DNA of 64,000 bases from Armatimonadetes bacterium 55-13 (GTDB taxonomy: Bacteria; Armatimonadota; Fimbriimonadia; Fimbriimonadales; Fimbriimonadaceae): the NCBI GenBank assembly GCA_001898035.1, contig MKRX01000005.1, forward strand, positions 173,730 through 237,729, in the 5' to 3' direction. The notes beneath the pieces are model-generated. The model searched no databases, was not told the DNA's origin, and worked only from the letters and a program-made list of their open reading frames with translations. A program made the position numbers and the translations under genes. The stretch's first letter is position 1. The number at the start of each line of letters is the position of its first letter. Shown here in pieces: positions 53,871 through 62,201 of the stretch.

Positions 53871-54619
53871 GTGGCCACGGTCTCATTGAGGTAAAAGATC
53901 TCAAGAAGGAGTTCACCCTCAACACGTCAGGAGTAGCGTCAATCAAAACGGCTTTGCTATGGTGGCGCAAACGAAACGCGAAGAAACTGAATGTCCTAAA
54001 GGGAATTTCCTTCCAAGTTCACCCGGGCGAGTGTGTGGCAGTGGTAGGAAAGAACGGCGCCGGAAAAAGCACCTTGCTCTCGCTTCTGGCAAGAGTTTAT
54101 AAACCGACTTCTGGATCAATTGAGATTAGGGGGCGGATGGCTCCGCTGCTCGAATTGGGTGCAGGCTTTCATCCCGATCTTACGGGCCTTGAAAATATCT
54201 ATTTCAACGGGGTGATCCTCGGTCTGACTCGCGAAGAGATGCGGGCAAGGACGGACAAGATCATTGAGTTCTCGGAGATCGGCGATCACATTAATGCGCC
54301 GACCCGGACCTACTCAAGCGGAATGCTCGCGCGACTGGGCTTTAGCGTTGCCGTTCATATCGATGCCGATATCCTCTTAGTCGATGAAGTACTCGCCGTT
54401 GGCGACTATGAATTCGAGCGTAAATGTTACGCCAAGATCGACGAGTTTCGAGCTAACGGTGGCACGATCCTCTTCGTTTCGCATCAAATGGATGCCGTTA
54501 GAAAGGTCGCCGATCGCTGCATCTGGCTCAAGGATGGACAAATCCATCGAGTCGGCCCACCTGATTTCATCATCGCCGAATATGAGGGGCGTGATCTGGA
54601 CCTTGAAGAGGGGCGGTAA
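53867..54619 (+). CDS. Polysaccharide ABC exporter ATP-binding protein (Wzt-like)
   Basis: 250 aa from ATG 53867 (ATGA overlap). Walker A GKNGAGKSTLLS, the signature YSSGMLARLGFSVA, which is typical of Wzt/TagH/KpsT-type ATPases, Walker B ILLVDEVLAVGD, and switch His in LFVSHQMDAV are all present. It lacks the C-terminal carbohydrate-binding domain of O9a-type Wzt, so export is probably coupled to polymerisation without tip recognition by this subunit. The 3' end overlaps the convergent GT2 gene by 50 bp. Confidence 0.9.
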   Translation: MSGHGLIEVKDLKKEFTLNTSGVASIKTALLWWRKRNAKKLNVLKGISFQVHPGECVAVVGKNGAGKSTLLSLLARVYKPTSGSIEIRGRMAPLLELGAGFHPDLTGLENIYFNGVILGLTREEMRARTDKIIEFSEIGDHINAPTRTYSSGMLARLGFSVAVHIDADILLVDEVLAVGDYEFERKCYAKIDEFRANGGTILFVSHQMDAVRKVADRCIWLKDGQIHRVGPPDFIIAEYEGRDLDLEEGR

Positions 54620-55514
54620 GGACTTTCCAGAATAGCCCGACTTGGGTGCGAAAGCGTTTCGATAGCCCCAGGGTGAACAGCGTCGGTACCGACCAAATGA
54701 CCAATCTTAGCGAAGCTCCAAGTCGATCGAATAGCCAACAAACCACCATCGCGACTCTCCCTTGATGGATTTCAAAGTAGAGTTCCTTGCCCCGGTTATA
54801 GCGAGCAACCGATCGCCATCGGCCAATCCCCGAGCTACTTGAGCCTAGTTCGTGGGTGAATACCGCGCCAGGGTTATAGACAATCGTTCCATGGTGGGCA
54901 AGCCGAGCGCAAAGGTCGGTGTCTTCGCAGTATAGAAAGTAACGCTCATCGAATCTTTCAAGAGGACGCATCATCAAGCACGCACCCATCACCTGATCGC
55001 ATGGCTTCAATAAAGGTGATTCTGACAATCCAGCGCCAGTCAGCACGCGGCGAGTCTGCCAGTAGCTTGCCGTGAGATGCGTTTTCTCCAAAAGAGTCTG
55101 CTCGCTGAATACCGCCCAAAGGGTTAGTCGTCCGGCCACGCTTTCTTGAAGACTTTCATCGGGATTCAGCAACTTTCCTCCCGCCGCAACAACTCGATCA
55201 ACGGCGAACGACTGGGCTAATTCGGAAATAGCTCCGGGTTGGGCGTAGCAATCACTGTTCAGCAGAAGAAAGAGATCGCCGGAGGCGACCTCCATCCCTT
55301 GATTGTTTGCCGCTCCAAATCCGCGATTCTCACTATTTCGGATCAGCCTCACGGTGGGAAAGTCCACCGCAACCATTTCTGCCGAGCCGTCGACTGAGGC
55401 GTTATCGACGACAATAACTTCGTGCTCAGGTTCAATGAGTCTTAAACAACGCCGCAATTTCTCGCGTGTGTTGTAGCTCACTACAATCACACTGACTTTG
55501 TAGGGACTCATCAA
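54570..55514 (-). CDS. Family 2 glycosyltransferase
   Basis: 314 aa. VVDNASVDGSAEMV, LLLNSDCYA and FLYCEDTDLCARL are the GT2 motifs, and the ending is hydrophobic/basic. It is similar to the two GT2 genes at 4-6 kb. The likely start is a TTG at 55512-55514 followed immediately by ATG. TAGCAT (55522-55527) ends 7 nt before the TTG. Function: sugar transfer to a surface glycan, consistent with the neighbouring exporter. Confidence 0.86.
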   Translation of the reverse strand: MMSPYKVSVIVVSYNTREKLRRCLRLIEPEHEVIVVDNASVDGSAEMVAVDFPTVRLIRNSENRGFGAANNQGMEVASGDLFLLLNSDCYAQPGAISELAQSFAVDRVVAAGGKLLNPDESLQESVAGRLTLWAVFSEQTLLEKTHLTASYWQTRRVLTGAGLSESPLLKPCDQVMGACLMMRPLERFDERYFLYCEDTDLCARLAHHGTIVYNPGAVFTHELGSSSSGIGRWRSVARYNRGKELYFEIHQGRVAMVVCWLFDRLGASLRLVIWSVPTLFTLGLSKRFRTQVGLFWKVLTAPLQGPDHAPHIRR

Positions 55515-55521
55515 TAACTCG

Positions 55522-55531
55522 ATGCTACAAT
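55522..55531. promoter_or_regulatory. Overlapping divergent -10 boxes of GT2 and greA
   Basis: On the minus strand TAGCAT (55522-55527) serves the GT2. On the plus strand TACAAT (55526-55531) lies 10 nt before the greA ATG. The two boxes share two bases. Confidence 0.45.
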
Positions 55532-55541
55532 ATTCGTTCCC

Positions 55542-56006
55542 ATGGCGAACGAGATTTTAGTCACGGTTGATGGTCTTGCGAAGCTGAAAGCGGAGTTGGA
55601 AGACCTAAAGGGCCCTACGCGAGCACGAATCGCGGAGGCGATTAGGGAAGCAAAGTCCCACGGCGATCTTCGAGAGAACGCGGCTTATCATGAAGCAAAG
55701 CTCAACCAAACCCGTCTGGAAGCCCGGATTGCTGAACTAGAAAAGGCGATTCAGCGTGCGAAGATTGTGGAACGTCGAGACGATGGCGGCGCTCATCTAA
55801 ACTCGAAAGTTCAATTGCTTGATCTGGAGTTCGACGATGAGTTCACCGTCACTCTGGTTGGCGCTTTCGAAGGGGACCCGAGCAACGACCTCATCTCAAT
55901 TTCCGCGCCCCTTGGCGAAGCCCTGGTGGGCAAAGTGGCGGGAGATGAGGTGGACGTGGTTTCACCCAATGGAACCAATCGTTATCGAATCGTCTCAGTA
56001 GAGTAA
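55542..56006 (+). CDS. greA: Transcript cleavage factor GreA
   Basis: 154 aa, normal length. The N-terminal coiled coil has KLKAELEDLKGPTRARIAEA and GDLRENAAYHEAKL, including the acidic D/E residues at the tip that reach the RNA polymerase active site. The C-terminal FKBP-like domain ends with PNGTNRYRIVSVE. It rescues backtracked RNA polymerase. The gene at 56011 follows after 4 bp. Confidence 0.95.
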   Translation: MANEILVTVDGLAKLKAELEDLKGPTRARIAEAIREAKSHGDLRENAAYHEAKLNQTRLEARIAELEKAIQRAKIVERRDDGGAHLNSKVQLLDLEFDDEFTVTLVGAFEGDPSNDLISISAPLGEALVGKVAGDEVDVVSPNGTNRYRIVSVE

Positions 56007-56010
56007 TCGC

Positions 56011-56682
56011 ATGCGAGCGTTGGCCTTGGTTCTATGTTATCTGGCCGCAGTTGGTTGCGGCGCCCCCAAGCCCGCAGTGGTTGACGGTGGCGTACCCATT
56101 CAGAGCCAACCCAAAACCAAAGTGAGCGCACCCGCAAAAGTTCCTGCTCCAGACTTTACCAAGCGGACACGGCTGCGACTGGTGCGGCGAGGCGAGGAAC
56201 TTAGGGTCGGAGACTCGGTCGATGACGCGCTCCGAGTCTTTAAAGAGGAGAAAAACGCCTATAAGCTGACGGACATGCCCCCAGGTTGGCAGGACGAGTC
56301 GTACAAGTGCTCGGGATGGGAGACGGGTGGTCAGGGTTTTGGCGTTATTTCGACCCAAGAAAAGGTCGTCTTGGCCATGTACCACGAGGAGCAAGTCGAC
56401 GAAGACCGGTTGAAGGAGATTCTTGACACCTACGACGACAATCTGCAGTTGGCCTCCACGGCGGTCACAGGAAGCCGTGTTCGATATTGGATCTGGGAAG
56501 ACGATCCGCACCGCCTCATGATTTGCGCTGTCCAAATTCCTTCCGAGGGGCTCAACGTCACGGTTAGCCTGGGAGATAGCCGGTTTATGGACATGCTGAG
56601 AATGAGCCGTCCGGCGGCAGAGAAGGATGAAGAAACGGCCGAGGCTCTCTTCAAAGAAGGCCTGAAGGCCAAACAGCGCTAG
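56011..56682 (+). CDS. Hypothetical lipoprotein
   Basis: 223 aa. MRALALVLCYLAAVGCG is a lipoprotein signal with lipobox AAVGC (Cys16). A Pro/Lys-rich linker precedes a globular domain (RTRLRLVRRGEELRVGDSVD, DALRVFKEEKNAYKLTD, GVISTQEKVVLAMYHEEQVD), whose start resembles small proteins that read a parameter at a fixed position, but no family is recognised. It is 4 bp downstream of greA and probably co-transcribed. Confidence 0.65.
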   Translation: MRALALVLCYLAAVGCGAPKPAVVDGGVPIQSQPKTKVSAPAKVPAPDFTKRTRLRLVRRGEELRVGDSVDDALRVFKEEKNAYKLTDMPPGWQDESYKCSGWETGGQGFGVISTQEKVVLAMYHEEQVDEDRLKEILDTYDDNLQLASTAVTGSRVRYWIWEDDPHRLMICAVQIPSEGLNVTVSLGDSRFMDMLRMSRPAAEKDEETAEALFKEGLKAKQR

Positions 56683-56764
56683 AACCCGCAATTTCTACGC
56701 ATCGAATCCCGAATAGTCAACGTATAGTAAGTTAATCTTGCAAACGGGAGGTGGTGTAAAGCAA

Positions 56765-56806
56765 ATGTATTCTGAACGTAAACACCAGGGAGGTTGTGGG
56801 TTTTAG
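56765..56806 (+). CDS. Possible 13-codon leader peptide inside the RNA
   Basis: MYSERKHQGGCGF with stop TAG. GGGAGG and GGTGGTG lie 8-13 nt upstream of the ATG. The 3' half of the codons (CAGGGAGGTTGTGGG) forms the 5' strand of the main helix, so translation would melt it. This could be coincidence. Confidence 0.25.
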   Translation: MYSERKHQGGCGF

Positions 56807-56864
56807 CTAACCTGCAACATGCGACCCAAGGGTTGGTCATGAACCGCAATCCCCTGGGACGATA

Positions 56865-56904
56865 GAAGACCCGCTCTTGGCTCAGCCAGGGCGGGTCTTC
56901 TTTT
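56865..56904 (+). terminator. Intrinsic terminator before kdsB
   Basis: GAAGACCCGC (56865-56874) pairs with GCGGGTCTTC (56891-56900), followed by TTTT. The kdsB -10 box begins 3 nt after the T-run. Confidence 0.85.
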
Positions 56905-56906
56905 GG

Positions 56907-56912
56907 TAGCAT
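56907..56912 (+). promoter_or_regulatory. -10 box of leaderless kdsB
   Basis: GGTAGCAT, with TAGCAT ending 7 nt before ATG 56920, the same box and spacing as at ridA. Confidence 0.65.
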
Positions 56913-56919
56913 CCTCCTC

Positions 56920-57651
56920 ATGCGAAGCGTCGTTGTCATTCCGGCCCGAATGGCCAGTTCCCGATTTCCGGGTAAGCCCCTTTGTGATTTGGCGGGCAAG
57001 CCAATGATCCAATGGGTATATGAGGCGGCGATCAAATCTCAAGTTTCCGATGAGGTCGTCATTGCAACTCCTGATCAAGAGATTCTTGATGCCGCGAAGG
57101 CGTTTGGCGCGCCTGCAATTCGGACAAGCATTCAGCATCCTTCGGGAACGGACAGGATAGCCGAGGTTGCCCAGTCGATCAAAGCTGAATACTATGTCAA
57201 CGTTCAAGGTGACGAGCCCCTGATCCTGCCAGAAAACATTGCGGCGTGCGCCGCGCCTCTTGGAGAGAGTGATGAAATCCTCATGGGAAGCCTTTACACA
57301 GAATGCGCCGATGATGAGATCGAAAACCCTGCGGTTGTGAAGGTTGTGGTGGCCCAGAATGGCAATGCACTTTACTTCAGCCGCTGCCCGATCCCATATC
57401 CCCGTAATCCGCGGCTAGGAGCGGTAAACAAGCATGTTGGCTTGTACGCTTATCGACGCGATGTCCTGGAGCGATACGCCACGTGGCGACAGACGCCGTT
57501 AGAGTCAACTGAAAGCCTTGAACAACTCCGATTTCTTGAAAACGGTGTTCCCATCCGCATGTCGAAGGGAAAACCAAGCCTTCTTGCCGTCGACACTCCC
57601 GAGCAAGCGGAAGAGGTGCGCCGAATCATCCTATCTGGTGGCTATGCCTAA
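56920..57651 (+). CDS. kdsB: 3-deoxy-manno-octulosonate cytidylyltransferase (CMP-KDO synthetase)
   Basis: 243 aa. VVIPARMASSRFPGKPL binds CTP. VIATPDQEI, HPSGTDRIAE, NVQGDEPLI and NKHVGLYAYRRDVL are the other family blocks. It activates KDO as CMP-KDO for the inner core of lipopolysaccharide, which suggests this organism makes LPS or another KDO-bearing glycan. Leaderless-type start. Other kds/lpx genes are outside the window. Confidence 0.93.
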   Translation: MRSVVVIPARMASSRFPGKPLCDLAGKPMIQWVYEAAIKSQVSDEVVIATPDQEILDAAKAFGAPAIRTSIQHPSGTDRIAEVAQSIKAEYYVNVQGDEPLILPENIAACAAPLGESDEILMGSLYTECADDEIENPAVVKVVVAQNGNALYFSRCPIPYPRNPRLGAVNKHVGLYAYRRDVLERYATWRQTPLESTESLEQLRFLENGVPIRMSKGKPSLLAVDTPEQAEEVRRIILSGGYA

Positions 57652-57721
57652 GCTATACTTAGGGTCAAGAACACGCGTTTTATCAAGCAGTGCCGCTTGA
57701 GACGATCATTTTTGCGGTCCC

Positions 57722-59947
57722 ATGGGAGCGGCCTACGACATTAGTCATAACTGGGAAGAGCCGGATGGCCTTCATGAACTACTTGAAACCGTTCGTCGTG
57801 AACGAGACGACGCTGACATCAAGAAGATTCGATACGCCTACTTCATCGCGGAGAAGGCGCATTCTGGGCAGTCTCGCTCTAGCGGTGAACCCTACATTCT
57901 CCACCCGCTAGCCGTCGCCAAAACACTTGCCGATCTCCATATGGATGACGACACGATCAGTGCGGGACTCCTGCACGATGTCGTTGAAGATTGTCCCGAA
58001 TTCACGCTAGAAGACATTACTCGGATATTTGGCGAGGATGTAGCAAACCTCGTGGAGGGAGTGACCAAGCTCAGCTTTAAACCGGTCTCGGACATGACCG
58101 AGCGCCAAAAGGCAGTCGCCGAAACCACGAGAGCGGCAGAGAGTCTGAGAAAGATGCTGCTAGCCATGGCCAGCGACTTCAGAGTCATGGTGATTAAGCT
58201 GGCCGACCGACTGCACAACATGCAGACGTTGGATCACTTGGCACCCGCAAAAAGGACTCGAATCGCCAATGAGACGCTCGACGTCTACGCACCCCTTGCC
58301 GCTCGCCTCGGTATTTGGCAGATCAAGTGGCAGCTAGAAGATCTCGCCTTCAAAAATCTTCATCCTGAGGAGTTCCAATCGGTATCGGAAATGGTCGCCA
58401 AAACGCGAACTCAAAGGGAAGAGGAACTTCGCGAGGCCATTCTTCAACTTAAGAACGCCGCCGAACGCAAGGGACTTAAGGTGCTCGACATCCGTGGACG
58501 ACCCAAGCATCTCTACTCCATCTTCAATAAGATGGTGAAGCAGAAGCTCAAGTTCGACGAAATTTACGATCTGCTTGCCCTCCGCATTATTGTGGAGGAA
58601 TCATCGGATTGCTATGTCGCCCTCGGAATCGTTCACGACCTCTGGGTACCCGTTGTTGGTCTGTTCTACGACTATATCGCTAAACCCAAGCCCAACGGCT
58701 ACCAATCGCTTCACACCAAGGTCATCGGCCCACACGGTGCACCGCTTGAAGTCCAGATTCGCACGATGTCGATGCATGAAGTTGCTGAATTCGGCGTGGC
58801 CGCCCACTGGACTTACAAAGAAGGGAAAGCTTCTCTCGACGAGACGAAACGCCTTCGGAATCTTCGTGAGCAGCTATTCGACTGGTCAAGCGACGCCCGT
58901 ACCTCCAGCGATTTCTTGCGATCTCTTTCTACGGACCTGTTCTCGGAACAGGTCTTTGTTTTTACTCCTAAAGGCGATGTTATCGACTTGCCAAAGGACT
59001 CAACTCCCGTCGATTTCGCGTTCCGTGTCCATACCCAACTCGGCATGACCCTTATCGGCGCTAAAGTAAATGGGTCGTTGGTTCCTCTGAACACTCGTCT
59101 CAAGAACGGCGACGTGATTGAACTCATCACTCGGTCGAATGCCCAACCCAGCTTGGATTGGCTAGAGTTTGTTCAGTCCGCCCATACTCGAAACAAGCTT
59201 AGAAGCCATTTCCGCAAGATCAGCAAAACCGACGATGCCGCAAGGGGGCGCGATATGCTGGACAAAGAGCTGAAATCGATCGGGCTCGACCCCAGGCAGT
59301 TCCTAGGCGACGAGAAGTTGAGTACGGTCGCAAAGCAGTTGGAAGGCTGCGAAACTTCCACAGACGTCCTCGCCCGTGTTGGCCTTGGCCTAACATCGGT
59401 TCAGGGCGTTATATCGAAGCTTCGCGGGCAGGTCCACGAGCATCCAAGCGCGGATCGCATCGAGGTCGCTCGTACCAAGGAAGGGAAGGTAACCCTCGTC
59501 ACAAGTGGCATTGACCACGTGATGGTCAACAGAGCCAAGTGTTGTAGCCCAATCCCCGGGGATGAAGTCGTCGGCTATGTGACCCGGGGAAGGGGAATCA
59601 TGCTCCATCGAAAGGTCTGTCCAAACGCGATGAGCTACATGACTCACGAACCGGAGAGACTTCTCGCCTACGATTGGCCGTCCGATGGCAGTGTCTATGC
59701 CGTCGGTCTCAAAGTCATTTCCGTGAACCGCCAAGGCCTCCTCGCCGACGTCAGCACCATTTTTAGTGAGCTCAAGATCAACGTATCGGCGGCAAAGATC
59801 AAGACCTTGCCCAACCACACCGCCGAAATCGACGTGACCATCGAAGTCCCAGATACCAAGATGCTTCAACTGGTCATGACCAAGATTAGCAACTTCTCGG
59901 ACGTTATCTCCATCCTCCGCCTCTTCGGGCGAACCGCATCTCGATAG
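57722..59947 (+). CDS. rel: Bifunctional (p)ppGpp synthetase/hydrolase (Rel/SpoT)
   Basis: 741 aa. HD hydrolase domain with HSGQSRSSGEPYILHPL and LLHDVVED (His85-Asp90). Synthetase domain with RGRPKHLYSIFNKM, YDLLALRIIV and KPNGYQSLHTKV. TGS domain from VFVFTPKGDVIDLPKDSTPV, in part, then a zinc-finger-like helical region (RAKCCSPIPGDEVVGYVTRG) and a C-terminal ACT domain. It makes and degrades the stringent-response alarmone. A ~60-nt leader follows TATACT (57654-57659) and contains a small hairpin TCAAGC/GCTTGA, so this gene is not leaderless. No clear Shine-Dalgarno site. Confidence 0.95.
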   Translation: MGAAYDISHNWEEPDGLHELLETVRRERDDADIKKIRYAYFIAEKAHSGQSRSSGEPYILHPLAVAKTLADLHMDDDTISAGLLHDVVEDCPEFTLEDITRIFGEDVANLVEGVTKLSFKPVSDMTERQKAVAETTRAAESLRKMLLAMASDFRVMVIKLADRLHNMQTLDHLAPAKRTRIANETLDVYAPLAARLGIWQIKWQLEDLAFKNLHPEEFQSVSEMVAKTRTQREEELREAILQLKNAAERKGLKVLDIRGRPKHLYSIFNKMVKQKLKFDEIYDLLALRIIVEESSDCYVALGIVHDLWVPVVGLFYDYIAKPKPNGYQSLHTKVIGPHGAPLEVQIRTMSMHEVAEFGVAAHWTYKEGKASLDETKRLRNLREQLFDWSSDARTSSDFLRSLSTDLFSEQVFVFTPKGDVIDLPKDSTPVDFAFRVHTQLGMTLIGAKVNGSLVPLNTRLKNGDVIELITRSNAQPSLDWLEFVQSAHTRNKLRSHFRKISKTDDAARGRDMLDKELKSIGLDPRQFLGDEKLSTVAKQLEGCETSTDVLARVGLGLTSVQGVISKLRGQVHEHPSADRIEVARTKEGKVTLVTSGIDHVMVNRAKCCSPIPGDEVVGYVTRGRGIMLHRKVCPNAMSYMTHEPERLLAYDWPSDGSVYAVGLKVISVNRQGLLADVSTIFSELKINVSAAKIKTLPNHTAEIDVTIEVPDTKMLQLVMTKISNFSDVISILRLFGRTASR

Positions 59948-59950
59948 CGG

Positions 59951-59956
59951 TATCTT
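59951..59956 (+). promoter_or_regulatory. -10 box of leaderless dtd
   Basis: GGTATCTT, with TATCTT ending 6 nt before GTG 59963. It overlaps the end of rel by no bases. Confidence 0.5.
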
Positions 59957-59962
59957 CTCGCG

Positions 59963-60400
59963 GTGCGTGCCGTCGTTCAACGAGTCTCATCCGCATCGGT
60001 GACCATCGATGGCGTCGTCTTTGGCAAGATCGGTGCGGGGCTCCTCTTGCTGGTCGGCATCCATCGAGACGACACGGAAGCCGACGCCAAGAAACTCGCC
60101 GACCGAGTCGTCGGCATGCGAATCTTCAACGATGAGAACGGCAAGATCAATCTCGCCGTTCAAGCGGTGGGCGGGTCTGTCCTCGCCATCTCCAACTTCA
60201 CCGTCTACGGAGACGCCAGCCAGCGGCGACCCAGCTTCACGCAGTCGGCAGGGTTTGAGGTTGGGAGCAAGTTGTTTGACCTCTTCTTAGCCGAGCTAAG
60301 AAAGCAGACCATTCAGGTGGAGTCCGGTCAATTCGGCGCGGACATGCAAGTGGAGTTGGTCAACGATGGCCCGGTCACTTTGGTCGTAGATACCCGCTAG
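59963..60400 (+). CDS. dtd: D-aminoacyl-tRNA deacylase
   Basis: 145 aa with GTG start. RAVVQRVSSASVTIDGVV, ISNFTVYGDASQRRPSF (SQxT motif appears as SNFT) and NDGPVTLVVDTR (the GP motif) define Dtd. It hydrolyses D-amino acids, and achiral glycine, from mischarged tRNAs. The Gln of the SQ motif is Asn here. The stop codon overlaps the stop of convergent moaA by 4 bp. Confidence 0.93.
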   Translation: MRAVVQRVSSASVTIDGVVFGKIGAGLLLLVGIHRDDTEADAKKLADRVVGMRIFNDENGKINLAVQAVGGSVLAISNFTVYGDASQRRPSFTQSAGFEVGSKLFDLFLAELRKQTIQVESGQFGADMQVELVNDGPVTLVVDTR

Positions 60401-61464
60401 CCACCAAGTTGACTCATCCCGCGCCCTGTCACCTGCTGCCCCTCGGCCAGATAGTGGCGCTCGGGTTTATGCTCTACGACATGTCTGAAGAGATCCGCCA
60501 GAGTCTCGCGACTGGCGTCCGCCCGCAGGGGTGTTCTTAGGTCCAGTTCACCATCCGACATCAGACATGGGCGGAGAAATCCGTCTGCGGTGAGCCTTAG
60601 CCGATTGCAGTTCGCGCAAAGGTCGTTCGAAATCTGACTGATGAACCCAACTGTTCCTTTTGCGCCAGGAACCCGAAATGTCCGGGCGGGTCCGTTGGTC
60701 GCCAGTTCGGCTTCCTCCAAGGGCCCATGTTGCTCTTCAATCTTCGTGCGAAGCTCATCCGCTGAAATCATCCGGCGACGCATCTCCAAATCGCTCAGCA
60801 TCCCGCCAGAGTGTTGATTGAGTTGGAGTAGTCCACGGTCTCCATGCGCGCGCCAGGGCTCGAACTCGACCGTCTCATCGAGATTCCAGCGAATCGGCAT
60901 GACCTCAATGAACCGAACATGCACCTCTTCCCGCAACGTCCACTCCGCAAAGTCTGCCGCTTCATCGTCATTCACCCCACGCATCGCCACACAGTTGATC
61001 TTGATCGGACCAATTCCAACCTTACGTGCGGTATTGATTCCCTCGATTACTCGATCAAGCGATCCCCGCCGTGCAATCGGTGCAAACCGTTCGGGACGAA
61101 GCGTGTCCAAACTCACGTTCACCCGATGTAAACCAGAGGCGGCGAGCGCCGCCGATTGCTCAGCGAGTAGGAATCCGTTGGTCGTAAGGCTCAAGTCCGT
61201 AACGCCGGGCAACCGAGAGATGCCGGAAACGATGTCCGCCAGGTCTTTTCGAACCAGAGGCTCGCCTCCGGTCAGCCGAATCTTCCGCAACCCTAGCTCC
61301 GAGGCAATCTCTACGAGCTGGATGATTTCATCGGCCGTAAGCAGCTCCTCGCGGGAGCAAACATCGGCTCCTTCTTCCGGCATGCAGTAGACGCAACGGA
61401 AATTGCAGCGGTCCGTTACGGACACGCGCAAATAGTCAATCTGGCGGTTGAATCGATCAGTCAA
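60397..61464 (-). CDS. moaA: GTP 3',8-cyclase (molybdenum cofactor synthesis protein A)
   Basis: 355 aa from TTG 61464. Radical-SAM Cys cluster CNFRCVYC (Cys20, 24, 27), SAM-binding LTGGEPLVRKDL, and the second Fe-S site in CANCNRLRL plus a later Cys (LRPC). The protein ends in GG, the conserved C-terminal motif that enters the active site of its partner molecule. It makes the first intermediate of molybdopterin. No other moa gene is adjacent. The start codon lacks a clear Shine-Dalgarno or TANNNT box at the usual spacing. Confidence 0.93.
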   Translation of the reverse strand: MTDRFNRQIDYLRVSVTDRCNFRCVYCMPEEGADVCSREELLTADEIIQLVEIASELGLRKIRLTGGEPLVRKDLADIVSGISRLPGVTDLSLTTNGFLLAEQSAALAASGLHRVNVSLDTLRPERFAPIARRGSLDRVIEGINTARKVGIGPIKINCVAMRGVNDDEAADFAEWTLREEVHVRFIEVMPIRWNLDETVEFEPWRAHGDRGLLQLNQHSGGMLSDLEMRRRMISADELRTKIEEQHGPLEEAELATNGPARTFRVPGAKGTVGFISQISNDLCANCNRLRLTADGFLRPCLMSDGELDLRTPLRADASRETLADLFRHVVEHKPERHYLAEGQQVTGRGMSQLGG

Positions 61465-61526
61465 GGGAATTGTGCCTAGGACCTATGCTGTATTCTCCTT
61501 ATACGCTAAAGTTTAGGCGAAACGAT

Positions 61527-62201
61527 ATGGAGGGCCCGACGTCAGATTCACAGATCGAAGAAAGATCGGTGATAAACGTGGCAGCATCGAGCACATTGTC
61601 AGCAATTGGACCGTCGGTAAGCAGCCGAGTGGAACTAGATTCGGACGCCGCACTGGTGCGGCGCGCTCGCAACGGCGAGTATTCCGCGTTCGAAGAACTC
61701 TTCGAGCGCTACCGAACTTTGGTTTTCCGGTTTGCCTATCAGATGGTGCCGCGACGCGATGATGCCGAAGATATAGTTCAGGAAGCGTTTGTACGCGCCT
61801 ATCAAAACCTGGACAAGTATCGGGACGAAGCCAAATTCACCACGTGGCTGCTCCGAATCGTGACCAACCTCTGCACCGACCAGGCTCGAATGAGCACTCG
61901 GCGTCAAGCGTTGGAGCAACAGGAGGCCGCTGGCGCCCTCGATTGGATGACCACAGGGACCATTGACGACCCTGTGCAAAACCTCGAAGCGGACCGGCGT
62001 AGACAAGCCTTGAGGAGAGCGTTGAGTGCGCTCCCCGCCCACCACCGATCGGTCATCGTTTTGAGGGATATCGAAGAAAGGGAATACACGGATATTGCGG
62101 CAATTCTCGGATGCACGGTCGGAGGGGCTAAACTAAAAGTGCTACGCGCAAGGCGGGCTCTCAAGGATCGAATCGCACCCCTGATCGGTGAGGACAAGTA
62201 A
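61527..62201 (+). CDS. ECF-type RNA polymerase sigma factor
   Basis: 224 aa from ATG 61527. The open frame runs to 61470 with TTG and ATG alternatives. The N-terminal ~45 residues are variable. Region 2 is FEELFERYRTLVFRFAYQMV with DAEDIVQEAFVRAYQNLDKY. Region 4 is LRRALSALPAHHRSVIVLRD with YTDIAAILGCTVGGAKLKVL. It directs RNA polymerase to promoters for an envelope or stress regulon. The TAATG overlap with the next gene couples it to a putative anti-sigma factor. Confidence 0.88.
   Translation: MEGPTSDSQIEERSVINVAASSTLSAIGPSVSSRVELDSDAALVRRARNGEYSAFEELFERYRTLVFRFAYQMVPRRDDAEDIVQEAFVRAYQNLDKYRDEAKFTTWLLRIVTNLCTDQARMSTRRQALEQQEAAGALDWMTTGTIDDPVQNLEADRRRQALRRALSALPAHHRSVIVLRDIEEREYTDIAAILGCTVGGAKLKVLRARRALKDRIAPLIGEDK

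Larger units (their letters stand above)
56735..56904 (+). ncRNA. Candidate structured small RNA, about 170 nt
   Basis: TATAGT (56723-56728) could start a transcript near 56735. CCAGGG-a-GGTTGTGG (56785-56799) pairs over 14 positions with CCGCAATC-CCCTGG (56844-56857), closing a ~44-nt apical region. An 11-nt near repeat (GGGAGGTGGTG at 56746 and GGGAGGTTGTG at 56788) could compete for the same partner. A terminator hairpin GAAGACCCGC/GCGGGTCTTC with TTTT (56865-56904) ends it. The region sits between two genes with separate signals. It matches no RNA family I know. Confidence 0.45.

Noticed and set aside
56735-56904. SRP RNA, 6S RNA or tmRNA
   Set aside because: None of the conserved cores (SRP GNAR/GGAAGCAGCC, 6S central bubble, tmRNA tRNA-like ends) is present.
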